Part shown: in pieces, positions 33,927 to 40,666 of the stretch
Layout: each line of letters starts with the position of its first letter
Numbering within the stretch: the stretch's first letter is position 1
NCBI RefSeq assembly: GCF_003337415.1
Contig: NZ_QPJT01000034.1
Location: forward strand, 1 to 40,666
Origin: Anaerobacterium chartisolvens
Lineage (GTDB): Bacteria > Bacillota > Clostridia > Acetivibrionales > DSM-27016
Direction of reading: 5' to 3'
DNA: 40,666 bases
Notes under the pieces: model-generated
Told to the model about the DNA's origin: nothing
Databases searched by the model: none
The model's input: the letters and a program-made list of their open reading frames with translations, nothing else
Program-made: the position numbers and the translations under genes

Positions 33927-34233
33927 CATTTTTTCTAGCAATCAGAGTAAAATTTATCAATGTCCAGAAGACACCATCTGGGGACATTGGCTTGAAAATA
34001 AAGCGGCAACGTCATGGGAGCGGAACGCCACAGGGGGCGTCAGGCTGTGTGAATACTCTAAAATTGTTTGGAAAATTGCAGCCTGCCACCGCTGCGGCAT
34101 CATGGGGTACGGTTCTTCTGCTTTCCTTTCAGTCCTACGCTGCGCTACGGAAGCATAAGAACAACCATGACTTTTTGACACAGAAGAATGCATGAAAATC
34201 TTTGTTTTCACATTAGCCGTACTTGCACTTTTT
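33927..34233. other. Gene-free, GC-richer region of unknown nature
   Basis: Open frames exist on both strands (for example 33957-34211 on -, 33919-34158 on +) but none has a ribosome binding site or recognisable family. An inverted repeat AATGTCC...GGACATT (about 33959-33988) is present. Base composition is higher in GC than the surroundings, which suggests a decayed repeat, gene remnant or structured RNA. Confidence 0.4.
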
Positions 34234-34357
34234 TATACTCACCCCCCTGCCCCCTCTCTTTCCAAAAGAGGGGGAGAAAGGAAGCTCCAAACAGGAAAAA
34301 GTATAGGTAAAAATTAGCTCCCCTCTTTTGAAAAGAGAGGGGCCGGGGGTGAGTTAA
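34234..34357. repeat. MITE-like palindromic repeat, copy 2
   Basis: This 124-bp element runs TATACTCACCCC to GGGGTGAGTTAA, the inverse of copy 1, with the same hairpin arms and a longer centre. The 17-mer TCTTTGTTTTCACATTA occurs on both sides of it (34199-34215 and 34375-34391). It lies past the alcohol dehydrogenase stop codon and may end that operon. Confidence 0.85.
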
Positions 34358-34461
34358 TTCTTTACCCGGATTTTTCTTTGTTTTCACATTAATCCGTCCC
34401 CAAGATTCCTCCGCTGTTTCTCTGCAAGGACAAAGCTTTACGAGAGGTGTGTCCCCTTACA

Positions 34462-35631
34462 TTAGAAGTTTACTGCCTTTCCGTACATGGCGCATTCCAG
34501 AATTTTTTTCATCTCCGCTGCCGTTGTCTTCCTCGGATTTGAGCCTGTACAGGGATCAAGCGCAGCGTTTTCCGAAATAAAATCCACCGTCGAGTTGAAC
34601 TTATCCTCACTTACACCGCTTTCCTTTAAAGTAGAGGCAATCATCAAATAATCGTTTAATTCTTCAATAGCCCTTATAAGAGAATCGGTAAGCTGCTTAT
34701 CCGTCTGCCCGGACAGCCCTAACCTGCGTGCAATTTCTGCATACCTGTCCATGCAATCTCTGGAATTGTATTTTATTACATAAGGCATAAGTATCGCGTT
34801 GCAGCAGCCATGGGGTATTTCAAACTGGGCGCCTATCTTATGGGCAAGGCTGTGCGTTATTCCAAGAAGCGCATTGCTGAAGGCCATACCTGCAAGGCAT
34901 TGGGCTATATGCATTTCCCCACGGGCATCCTCGCCGCCGTTATATGAATCAATGATATTTTCAAATATCATGACAATTGCCTGCATTGCAAGAGGATCTG
35001 AAAAGCTTGATCTGGCAGACGCGACATATGCTTCAACAGCATGTGTGAGAGCATCCATTCCTGTATGGGCTACCAGCTTTTGCGGCATTGTCATAGGTAT
35101 ACTGCTGTCTAAAATTGCAATGTCAGGTGTTATCTCAAAATCCGCCAAAGGGTACTTAATTTTGGTTGAATAGTCGGTAATAACAGAGAAAGCGGTAACC
35201 TCTGTAGCCGTTCCACTGGTAGACGGTATTGCGACAAATATGGCCTTTTTCCTTAATCCGGGCATAGTAAAGGGTGTCTTTATATCCTCAAACGTTAATT
35301 CGGGGTACTCATAAAATACCCACATTGCTTTTGCGGCGTCAATGGGGGAACCCCCTCCTATTGATATAATTATATCGGGCTGGAACTCCTGCATTGCCTT
35401 TGCGCCTTTCATAACAGTTTCCACCGACGGATCAGGCTCAACGCCTTCGAATCTGCCGGTTTCTATGCCTGCCTCCTTAAGAACGGCCTCAAGCTTATCT
35501 ATAAACCCATACTTTTGCATTGACGTTCCGCCCGTCACTATAATAGCCTTCTTAAAGCCCTTAAGGTTTTTTAGCTCCTCCATGGCGTTCTTGCCGAAAT
35601 AAATATCCCTTGGCAGTGTAAATCTTGCCAT
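34462..35631 (-). CDS. Iron-containing alcohol dehydrogenase
   Basis: The 389-aa family III alcohol dehydrogenase has the NAD(P) loop GGGSPIDAAKAMW, TSGTATEVTAFS and iron ligands in DSSIPMTMPQ.../HTGMDALTHAVEAY, SLAHKIGAQ and FEIPHGCCNA. It resembles the C-terminal half of AdhE at 27798 and clostridial ethanol/butanol dehydrogenases; the physiological substrate cannot be set. The start follows AAAGGATGTGAAGG. It is 38 bp behind the Cys-rich protein gene without a terminator, so it may be the last gene of the hyd operon, tying alcohol formation to hydrogenase expression. Confidence 0.92.
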   Translation of the reverse strand: MARFTLPRDIYFGKNAMEELKNLKGFKKAIIVTGGTSMQKYGFIDKLEAVLKEAGIETGRFEGVEPDPSVETVMKGAKAMQEFQPDIIISIGGGSPIDAAKAMWVFYEYPELTFEDIKTPFTMPGLRKKAIFVAIPSTSGTATEVTAFSVITDYSTKIKYPLADFEITPDIAILDSSIPMTMPQKLVAHTGMDALTHAVEAYVASARSSFSDPLAMQAIVMIFENIIDSYNGGEDARGEMHIAQCLAGMAFSNALLGITHSLAHKIGAQFEIPHGCCNAILMPYVIKYNSRDCMDRYAEIARRLGLSGQTDKQLTDSLIRAIEELNDYLMIASTLKESGVSEDKFNSTVDFISENAALDPCTGSNPRKTTAAEMKKILECAMYGKAVNF

Positions 35632-35669
35632 TATCCTTCACATCCTTTCTCTATAATTTAGTAAACTGT

Positions 35670-35969
35670 TCACGCTATTTTACTCACTCTTTTAGTTTCT
35701 GCTTTTTTATGATTTTTGATGTAATTATATTTCCAATATGCCTCTTCTACTTTCACGGGGAGAGGAAACCTTTTAGCCTCAAAGCTGTTACAGGGGTACT
35801 CAATATCCAGCTCTTCAATTTCCCTGTCGAAAATGACCCCTGTGTAATCACATACTCCCGTGGGCTCCCCCGAGTCCGCCATAGAAAAATTAGTGTAGCC
35901 AAACCTGCTTAAGACCTCTCCGGCCTCAGAAGCACATTTAAAATAATTGCAATATTTGCAATTAAGCAT
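35670..35969 (-). CDS. Cys-rich small protein in the hydrogenase operon
   Basis: The 99-aa protein begins MLNCKYCNYFKCASEAG, with Cys at 4, 7, 12, 40 and 60 (CxxCx4C plus two), a pattern able to hold a metal or Fe-S cluster. The C-terminal third is basic and has KYNYIKNHKKAETKR. I do not recognise the family. ATG 35969 follows AAGGAGGAG, 14 bp behind the [2Fe-2S] protein gene, so it is clearly translated within the operon. It could be an electron carrier, cluster-handling factor or regulator. Confidence 0.7.
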   Translation of the reverse strand: MLNCKYCNYFKCASEAGEVLSRFGYTNFSMADSGEPTGVCDYTGVIFDREIEELDIEYPCNSFEAKRFPLPVKVEEAYWKYNYIKNHKKAETKRVSKIA

Positions 35970-35983
35970 AACGCCTCTCCTCC

Positions 35984-36229
35984 TTATAATTTATTCATAA
36001 TATGCTTATTAAAAAAATCTTTTATGTCTTTTTCCTCCACAGACAGAACCTCTTCGTCATCTACCCTCACTGAAACAGCTCCTGTGCAATTTCCGAGGCA
36101 TAGAGCAGCCTTCACCGTGACCCTGTCACTTATTTTCCTTGTGTCAATAGTTTGTTGAATAGTACTTATCAAGTTGTATGAACCCTTGATATGGCAGGCA
36201 CTTCCAACACAAACGTAAATGTTAAGCAT
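35984..36229 (-). CDS. Thioredoxin-like [2Fe-2S] protein of the hyd operon
   Basis: The 81-aa protein from ATG 36229 (behind AAAGGAGAG; the TTG at 36235 overlaps the hydA stop) carries the NuoE-like [2Fe-2S] Cys set CVGSACHIKGS ... CLGNCTGAVSV. It starts 2 bp after the hydA stop codon. The paralogue at 33596-33847 stands before hydS, so each hydrogenase has its own small carrier. Confidence 0.88.
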   Translation of the reverse strand: MLNIYVCVGSACHIKGSYNLISTIQQTIDTRKISDRVTVKAALCLGNCTGAVSVRVDDEEVLSVEEKDIKDFFNKHIMNKL

Positions 36230-36231
36230 TA

Positions 36232-37953
36232 TCAACTCTCCTTTTCATTTGAGTGGCTATTACAAGCACAATGATTGTGAAGCAGTCCATGCTTTCCTTT
36301 AAGAAGTCCGTTATATAACGCTATAACCATGGGGTTCTCTTCCGACCTCTTGATTTGGGAAGAGCTGTCGGCCTTGTAGATCCCTCCCGCTCTCTGCCTT
36401 GTTACAGACTTGGAGCTGGGAAGAGGCTGTCCTGCTCCTGCTATACATCCTCCTGGGCAAGCCATTACCTCGACAAAGTCATAGTTTTTTTCACCCTTTT
36501 GTATTGCTTTTATAAGCTCGCCGGCATTTTTCAACCCGCTTACAATAGCCATCTTTATCTCTTTTCCATTAATATTTACTACCGTTTCCTTTATTCCGTC
36601 CATTCCTCTTACTCCGACAAAGGATATCTCCTTAAGAGTAGATGACGTCTTTTGGCTGTAGCATCTTCTAAGCACTGCCTCCGATACGCCCCCGCTTACT
36701 CCGAATATAATGCCTGCGCCGCTCGCAAGCCCGAAGGGCATATCGAGCGCTTCCTCCTCAAGCCTTCCAAACATAATTCCAGCCTGCTTTATCATCAGGC
36801 AAAGCTCCTGTGTTGTTATTACAACATCCACATCCTTCACTCCGTTATTGGAGTACTCCTCCCGGCCGGCCTCATATTTTTTTGCCGTACACGGCATAAT
36901 TGCAACTGAAATAGTTTCGCGTCCGTCCTCTGCGTCAGACTTTTTATAATGCTCCTTAATAACGGCACCAAACATTTGCTGAGGCGATCTGCAGGTTGAA
37001 ATATTATCCTTCAGCTCAGGAAACTTCAATTCGGCATACCTCACCCACCCGGGGCAGCACGAGGTAAACAAGGGAAGCCTTTCTCCCTTTTCAAGCCTTT
37101 CTATAAATTCCTTACTTTCTTCAATTACTGTAAGATCCGCCGCAATACCGGTATCATATACCTCGTCAAACCCTAATTTTCTAAGAGCCGCCGCAATTTT
37201 GCCTATTGTAATTTCTCCGGGCGCCATGCCGAACTCCTCTCCTATTGACACTCTTACCGCAGGCGCTATCTGCGCAACAACCCTCTTCTTTTTGTTATTT
37301 AAATCCTTCCAGACCTTTGCCGTATCATTTCTTATAATAAGCGCTCCCGTAGGACATACCGTTCTGCATTGTCCGCAGTTCACACAGTCAACATCCTTTA
37401 ACTTCTTCTTAAAAGCAGGAACTACCTGTATATTCGAACCTCTGTATGCAAATCCAAGAGCCCCAATTCCCTGAACCTCTTCACACATTCTGACACAGTC
37501 TCCACACATAATGCATTTATTAGGATTTCTGACAATCGCACAGCTGCTATCGTCTATAGGGAGATTTTCCTCTCTCTCTCCAAACCGGATATTTTTAATT
37601 CCGAATCTTATAGCCAGCTCCTGAAGCTTGCACCTTCCATTCTTCTCACATGAGGTGCAGTCCCTGTCATGAGCGGACAGCAGCAGCTCAAGAATCATTT
37701 TTCTATGCTTCTGAAGCTTTGGAGTGTTTGTATAAACCTCCATTCCATTCTTTGGAGGTGTTGAGCATGAAGCGCTTATTCCTCCCCATTTATCCTCAAC
37801 CACACACATCCTGCAAGCACCGTAAATGCTGAGCTCTGAGTGGTAGCAAAATGTAGGAAGCTCTATTCCGGCCTTTCTTATGACCTGAAGTATATTTTTT
37901 TCATCGGAAAATTCTATTCTTTGTCCATCTACAAGCATTTGACCCATAAACAT
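36232..37953 (-). CDS. hydA: Catalytic [FeFe] hydrogenase HydA subunit
   Basis: From ATG 37953, which overlaps the hydB stop as TAATG behind AGGGAGG, the protein has 573 aa. It runs: plant-type [2Fe-2S] (CYHSELSIYGACRMC), His-Cys3 [4Fe-4S] (HDRDCTSCEKNGRC), two [4Fe-4S] (CIMCGDCVRMC, CVNCGQCRTVC), then the H-cluster domain with TSCCPGW, MPCTAKKYE and VMACPGGCIAGAGQP, and the small subunit-like tail. All catalytic Cys are present, including the proton-relay Cys. With HydB and HydC it forms an NADH- and ferredoxin-linked, probably electron-bifurcating, enzyme. Confidence 0.95.
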   Translation of the reverse strand: MFMGQMLVDGQRIEFSDEKNILQVIRKAGIELPTFCYHSELSIYGACRMCVVEDKWGGISASCSTPPKNGMEVYTNTPKLQKHRKMILELLLSAHDRDCTSCEKNGRCKLQELAIRFGIKNIRFGEREENLPIDDSSCAIVRNPNKCIMCGDCVRMCEEVQGIGALGFAYRGSNIQVVPAFKKKLKDVDCVNCGQCRTVCPTGALIIRNDTAKVWKDLNNKKKRVVAQIAPAVRVSIGEEFGMAPGEITIGKIAAALRKLGFDEVYDTGIAADLTVIEESKEFIERLEKGERLPLFTSCCPGWVRYAELKFPELKDNISTCRSPQQMFGAVIKEHYKKSDAEDGRETISVAIMPCTAKKYEAGREEYSNNGVKDVDVVITTQELCLMIKQAGIMFGRLEEEALDMPFGLASGAGIIFGVSGGVSEAVLRRCYSQKTSSTLKEISFVGVRGMDGIKETVVNINGKEIKMAIVSGLKNAGELIKAIQKGEKNYDFVEVMACPGGCIAGAGQPLPSSKSVTRQRAGGIYKADSSSQIKRSEENPMVIALYNGLLKGKHGLLHNHCACNSHSNEKES

Positions 37954-39824
37954 TATACCTCCCTTATTGCAGCAAACGGACAGGAGTCCAAGCATGCCTC
38001 ACACTTTATGCATTTATTTTGATCTATACTGAAGGGTTCCTTAATCTTTCCTGTTATAGCCCCCACAGGGCATACCCTTGAGCATTTACTGCAGCCCTTG
38101 CAGAGCGTTTTGTCTATTTCTATGGAATTTAAAGCCTTACAGTTTTTTGTAGGACATTTTTTATCCACAATATGTGCAAGATATTCATCCCTGAAAAATT
38201 TGAGAGTGCTTATAACAGGGCTGGCGGCTGTTTTTCCCAAACCGCAGAGAGCCGTTTCAGTTATTGTATCTGCCAAGTCCTCTAAAAGCTCCAAATCCTC
38301 AACAGTACCCTTGCCTGCAACTATTTTCTCCAAAATCTCAAGCATCCTTTTTGTTCCTTCTCTGCAAGGCACGCACTTACCACACGACTCATTTTGAGTA
38401 AAGTTCATAAAGAACCTTGCAACCTCTACCATGCATGTATCTTCATCCATTACAACCAGTCCGCCGGAACCAATCATAGCGCCTACCTTTTTTAATGAAT
38501 CGAAGTCAAGGGCGAGATCCAGATGCTCCTCTGTAAGGCATCCTCCCGACGGGCCTCCTATCTGCACCGCTTTAAACCTTCTGTCGTTTTTAATTCCTCC
38601 GCCGATATCAAACAGCACCTCTCTCAGCGTTGTTCCCATCGGAACCTCGATCAAGCCTGTGTTATTAACATTTCCCGTTATGGCAAAGGCTTTTGTTCCG
38701 GGACTTTTCTCAGGACCTATCGACTTATACCATTCGCTTCCGTTAATAATTATTTGAGGTACATTTGCAAAGGTTTCTACATTGTTAAGTACTGTAGGCT
38801 TAGCCCACAATCCTGCCTCTACCGTTCTGGGCGGCTTTACTCTGGGCATTCCCCGTTCTCCCTCTATAGAGGCAGTCAGGGCGCTTCCTTCACCGCATAC
38901 AAAGGCTCCGGCCCCTTGATTTACCTTTATGTCAAAAGAAAATCCTGAATTCAGTATATTATCTCCAAGCAGTCCGTATTGCCTTGCCTGAGTAATGGCG
39001 GCCTTAAGCCTCTCTACGGCAAGCGGATACTCCGCTCTCACATAAATATAGCCCTGATGGCTCTTAGTAGCAAAGCCTGCAATAATCATGCCCTCAATTA
39101 CTCTATGGGGATCTCCCTCCATAACGCTTCTATCCATAAATGCGCCGGGATCACCCTCGTCTCCGTTGCATACTACATATTTTATGTCACTGCTCTGGGC
39201 CACAACCTGAGCCCATTTTCTGCCGGCAGGGTAACCCCCGCCCCCTCTGCCTCTTAAGTTGGAATCTGAAATAGTTTTACACACCTGCTCAGGCTCCATT
39301 TCAAGGATGCACTTCCCCAACGCCTTGTAGCCGTCGTTGGCTATATATTCTCTTATAGACTCGGCATCAATATGCCCGCAGTTGCCTAGCACAAGTCTAG
39401 TCTGCTTTTTATAAAACGGTATTTCCTCCTGAGTTTCATAAACCTTATTCTGCCAGTTATACATTAGCCTTGCCACAGGCTGCCCCTTTATAAGGGTTGT
39501 CTCAACAATTTCCTCACAATCCTCTATTTTCACCTTAAGATACAGGTAGTTATACGGTTCTATCCTTATCAACGGTCCCATTTCACAGAATCCATGACAG
39601 CCGCTTTTTTTAATACCTATACCGGGCTTTTCCTCTTCAAGCTCTATCTCAGTAAGAAGCCCTTTTTCACTTATCAGTTCCTTTATCCTGTTATATATCT
39701 CAATAGAGCCGCCTGCCACACATCCTGTGCCGGCGCACACCAGCACTTTTTTGTGCTGCATATCCAACAAAGCACCGTACTTTTCGGAAGCCTGATGTAA
39801 TTGTTCTATTGTAGCTATTGTCAT
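37953..39824 (-). CDS. hydB: NADH/FMN-binding hydrogenase subunit HydB (NuoF-like)
   Basis: The 623-aa protein has an N-terminal thioredoxin-like [2Fe-2S] domain (CAGTGCVAGGS ... CHGFCEMGP), the NuoF core with GRGGGGYPAGRKW and CNGDEGDPGAFMDRS for NADH/FMN, a [4Fe-4S] (ESCGKCVPCREG) and two C-terminal ferredoxin clusters (CKGCSKCSRVCP, CIKCEACLDSCP). This is the standard HydB of trimeric bifurcating hydrogenases. It overlaps hydC by 4 nt (ATGA) and hydA by one base. Confidence 0.95.
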   Translation of the reverse strand: MTIATIEQLHQASEKYGALLDMQHKKVLVCAGTGCVAGGSIEIYNRIKELISEKGLLTEIELEEEKPGIGIKKSGCHGFCEMGPLIRIEPYNYLYLKVKIEDCEEIVETTLIKGQPVARLMYNWQNKVYETQEEIPFYKKQTRLVLGNCGHIDAESIREYIANDGYKALGKCILEMEPEQVCKTISDSNLRGRGGGGYPAGRKWAQVVAQSSDIKYVVCNGDEGDPGAFMDRSVMEGDPHRVIEGMIIAGFATKSHQGYIYVRAEYPLAVERLKAAITQARQYGLLGDNILNSGFSFDIKVNQGAGAFVCGEGSALTASIEGERGMPRVKPPRTVEAGLWAKPTVLNNVETFANVPQIIINGSEWYKSIGPEKSPGTKAFAITGNVNNTGLIEVPMGTTLREVLFDIGGGIKNDRRFKAVQIGGPSGGCLTEEHLDLALDFDSLKKVGAMIGSGGLVVMDEDTCMVEVARFFMNFTQNESCGKCVPCREGTKRMLEILEKIVAGKGTVEDLELLEDLADTITETALCGLGKTAASPVISTLKFFRDEYLAHIVDKKCPTKNCKALNSIEIDKTLCKGCSKCSRVCPVGAITGKIKEPFSIDQNKCIKCEACLDSCPFAAIREV

Positions 39825-40303
39825 TTTGCTTCCCCCTCACGAATCTCCTTCAATATTTTTATAGTCTCTTCAGGTGTCATCTTAGCATAAACCTTGTCAT
39901 TTATAGTAATAACCGGCGCGAGCCCGCACGCACCGAGACAGGATACCGTTTCCACCGTAAACGTCAAATCATCGGTTGTGTGCTTCTTATCACTCAAATC
40001 CAGCTCTTTTCTGAGCGCATTAAGTATTGGTATTGACTTTCTCACATGACATGCCGTTCCGTCACAAATCCTGATAACATACTTGCCTTTAGGCTCCAAT
40101 GAGAAATTTTCATAAAACGTCGCTACGCTATACACCTTTGCAGGAGTAATATCCATAGCCTCCGATATATACATCAATATATCCTCGGGAAGATATCTGT
40201 ATTCCTTCTGAACCTCTTGCAGAACAGCTATAAGAGCAGATTTCCTTCCCTCATACATCTCTATTATTTCGTCAACCTTCTTCATTCCCTGCTTTACCAA
40301 CAT
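39821..40303 (-). CDS. hydC: [2Fe-2S] hydrogenase subunit HydC (NuoE-like)
   Basis: I choose ATG 40303 (160 aa) behind GGGAGG; the frame extends to 40393 without a binding site there. The NuoE fold shows YLPEDILMYISEAM, SVATFYENFSLEPKG and the four [2Fe-2S] Cys in CDGTACHVRKS and CLGACGLAPV. It carries electrons between HydB and other subunits. First gene of the operon hydC-hydB-hydA-fdx-orf99-adh, with a Rex-like operator 90 bp upstream. Confidence 0.94.
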   Translation of the reverse strand: MLVKQGMKKVDEIIEMYEGRKSALIAVLQEVQKEYRYLPEDILMYISEAMDITPAKVYSVATFYENFSLEPKGKYVIRICDGTACHVRKSIPILNALRKELDLSDKKHTTDDLTFTVETVSCLGACGLAPVITINDKVYAKMTPEETIKILKEIREGEAK

Positions 40304-40357
40304 AATTAAGCCTCCCAAAACACTTATATGCTTACATTCTCGAATGTCTATAATGCA

Positions 40358-40371
40358 TATTGTATACAATA
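40358..40371. promoter_or_regulatory. 14-bp palindrome in the hydC leader or promoter
   Basis: TATTGTATACAATA is a perfect palindrome between the Rex-like operator and the hydC start, close to where the -10 region should be. It may be a second operator. Confidence 0.4.
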
Positions 40372-40392
40372 ATCTTCGTATTCGTACGAACA

Positions 40393-40410
40393 TTGTTAAT
40401 TATCTAACAA
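40393..40410. promoter_or_regulatory. Rex-like operator of the hydCBA operon
   Basis: TTGTTAATTATCTAACAA: both half sites fit the Rex consensus, with a single change in the centre-proximal right half. Confidence 0.75.
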
Positions 40411-40521
40411 TTAAATAATAACGTCTTTATGAGAGTCTATCAACATTATTGTTTTGACTGTGTATATGGGTAAGCAGTAAATGTGCATAATAAGATACGG
40501 TTTTTTTGAATAATATAAAAA

Positions 40522-40565
40522 AGCGCACAAAAACAGGCCTCCACGCTTTAATGCATGGAGGCCTG
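40522..40565 (-). terminator. rRNA operon terminator
   Basis: On the - strand CAGGCCTCCATGC (40565-40553) pairs with GCGTGGAGGCCTG (40546-40534) with one G-U, followed by TTTTTGTGCGC. It directly follows the 5S rRNA gene. Confidence 0.88.
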
Positions 40566-40573
40566 ATATAAAT

Positions 40574-40666
40574 CTGGCAGAGACCTGCTTTCCCGGGCCG
40601 TCACCAGCCAAGTATCATCGGCACTGAGAAGCTTAACTGCCGTGTTCGGTATGGGAACGGGTGTGT
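40574..40666 (-). rRNA. rrf: 5S ribosomal RNA, 3' part (cut by window edge)
   Basis: The - strand reads ACCCGTTCCCATACCGAACA, CGGCAGTTAAGCTTCTCAGTG and ends GGGAAAGCAGGTCTCTGCCAG, the conserved 5S sequence (quoted in parts). About 90 nt are present; the 5' quarter and any 23S gene lie outside the window. The 3' end is set to within a few bases. Confidence 0.95.

Noticed and set aside
33919-34211. Overlapping ORFs on both strands between the hydS unit and the alcohol dehydrogenase
   Set aside because: None has a binding site or recognisable motif; reported as unexplained sequence instead.

Overview
The window looks like chromosome of an anaerobic, spore-forming, Gram-positive clostridium (Bacillota, Clostridia). 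Supporting signs are moderately low GC, AAGGAGG-type ribosome binding sites, [FeFe] hydrogenases, a bifunctional AdhE, Rex-type redox operators, an Agr-type cyclic peptide system and a Spo0E-like protein. The species cannot be fixed from the sequence alone.

Layout. 1-1800: a short leader ORF with terminators, then a DUF4143-type AAA ATPase (-) behind a 54-bp perfect palindrome. 1884-10876 (-): a Gram-positive Tad/Flp pilus operon in the order tadZ-tadA-tadB-tadC-flp-three TadE-like pseudopilin genes-FHA protein, transcribed from a consensus sigma-A promoter. 11112-12305 (+): a solitary Y1 (REP-associated) transposase with its own consensus promoter, bounded by a 12-bp inverted repeat. 12303-13742 (-): a small protein, fabI and an ArsR regulator. 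13948-18932 (+): a secreted protein, an ABC exporter and a two-component system. 18951-22088 (-): NdpA-like nucleoid protein, Spo0E-like phosphatase, bacteriohemerythrin and HtrA. The htrA promoter carries an array of 11-bp-spaced direct repeats. 22372-25655: a small HTH-like protein, then an agr quorum-sensing locus with agrBD (+) facing agrCA (-) across a shared terminator. The 50-aa AgrD pheromone precursor is included.

26000-40410 (-) is a redox and hydrogen block: adhE followed directly by a TnpB-like protein; a sensory hydrogenase unit ([2Fe-2S] protein, HydS, SpoIIE-type phosphatase); and a hydrogenase operon (HydC, HydB, HydA, a [2Fe-2S] protein, a Cys-rich small protein and an iron alcohol dehydrogenase). 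Rex-like operators precede adhE, the HydS unit (two, as a perfect inverted pair) and the hydCBA operon, so H2 and ethanol formation are probably co-controlled by NADH/NAD+. Two copies of a palindromic MITE-like repeat lie at operon ends. The right edge holds the 3' part of a 5S rRNA gene and its terminator.

Most interesting is the TnpB homologue at 26155-27759. It keeps the zinc finger and fold signatures of IS605-type TnpB, but the RuvC-I Asp is Ala, the RuvC-II Glu position is His and the RuvC-III Asp position is Glu. No tnpA or transposon left end is present, and it sits 38 bp behind adhE with no terminator between them. A structured, terminator-ended non-coding stretch follows its stop codon, where a guide RNA would be expected. 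This is what a domesticated nuclease-dead RNA-guided regulator (TldR-like) tied to fermentation genes would look like. The guide target was not identified.
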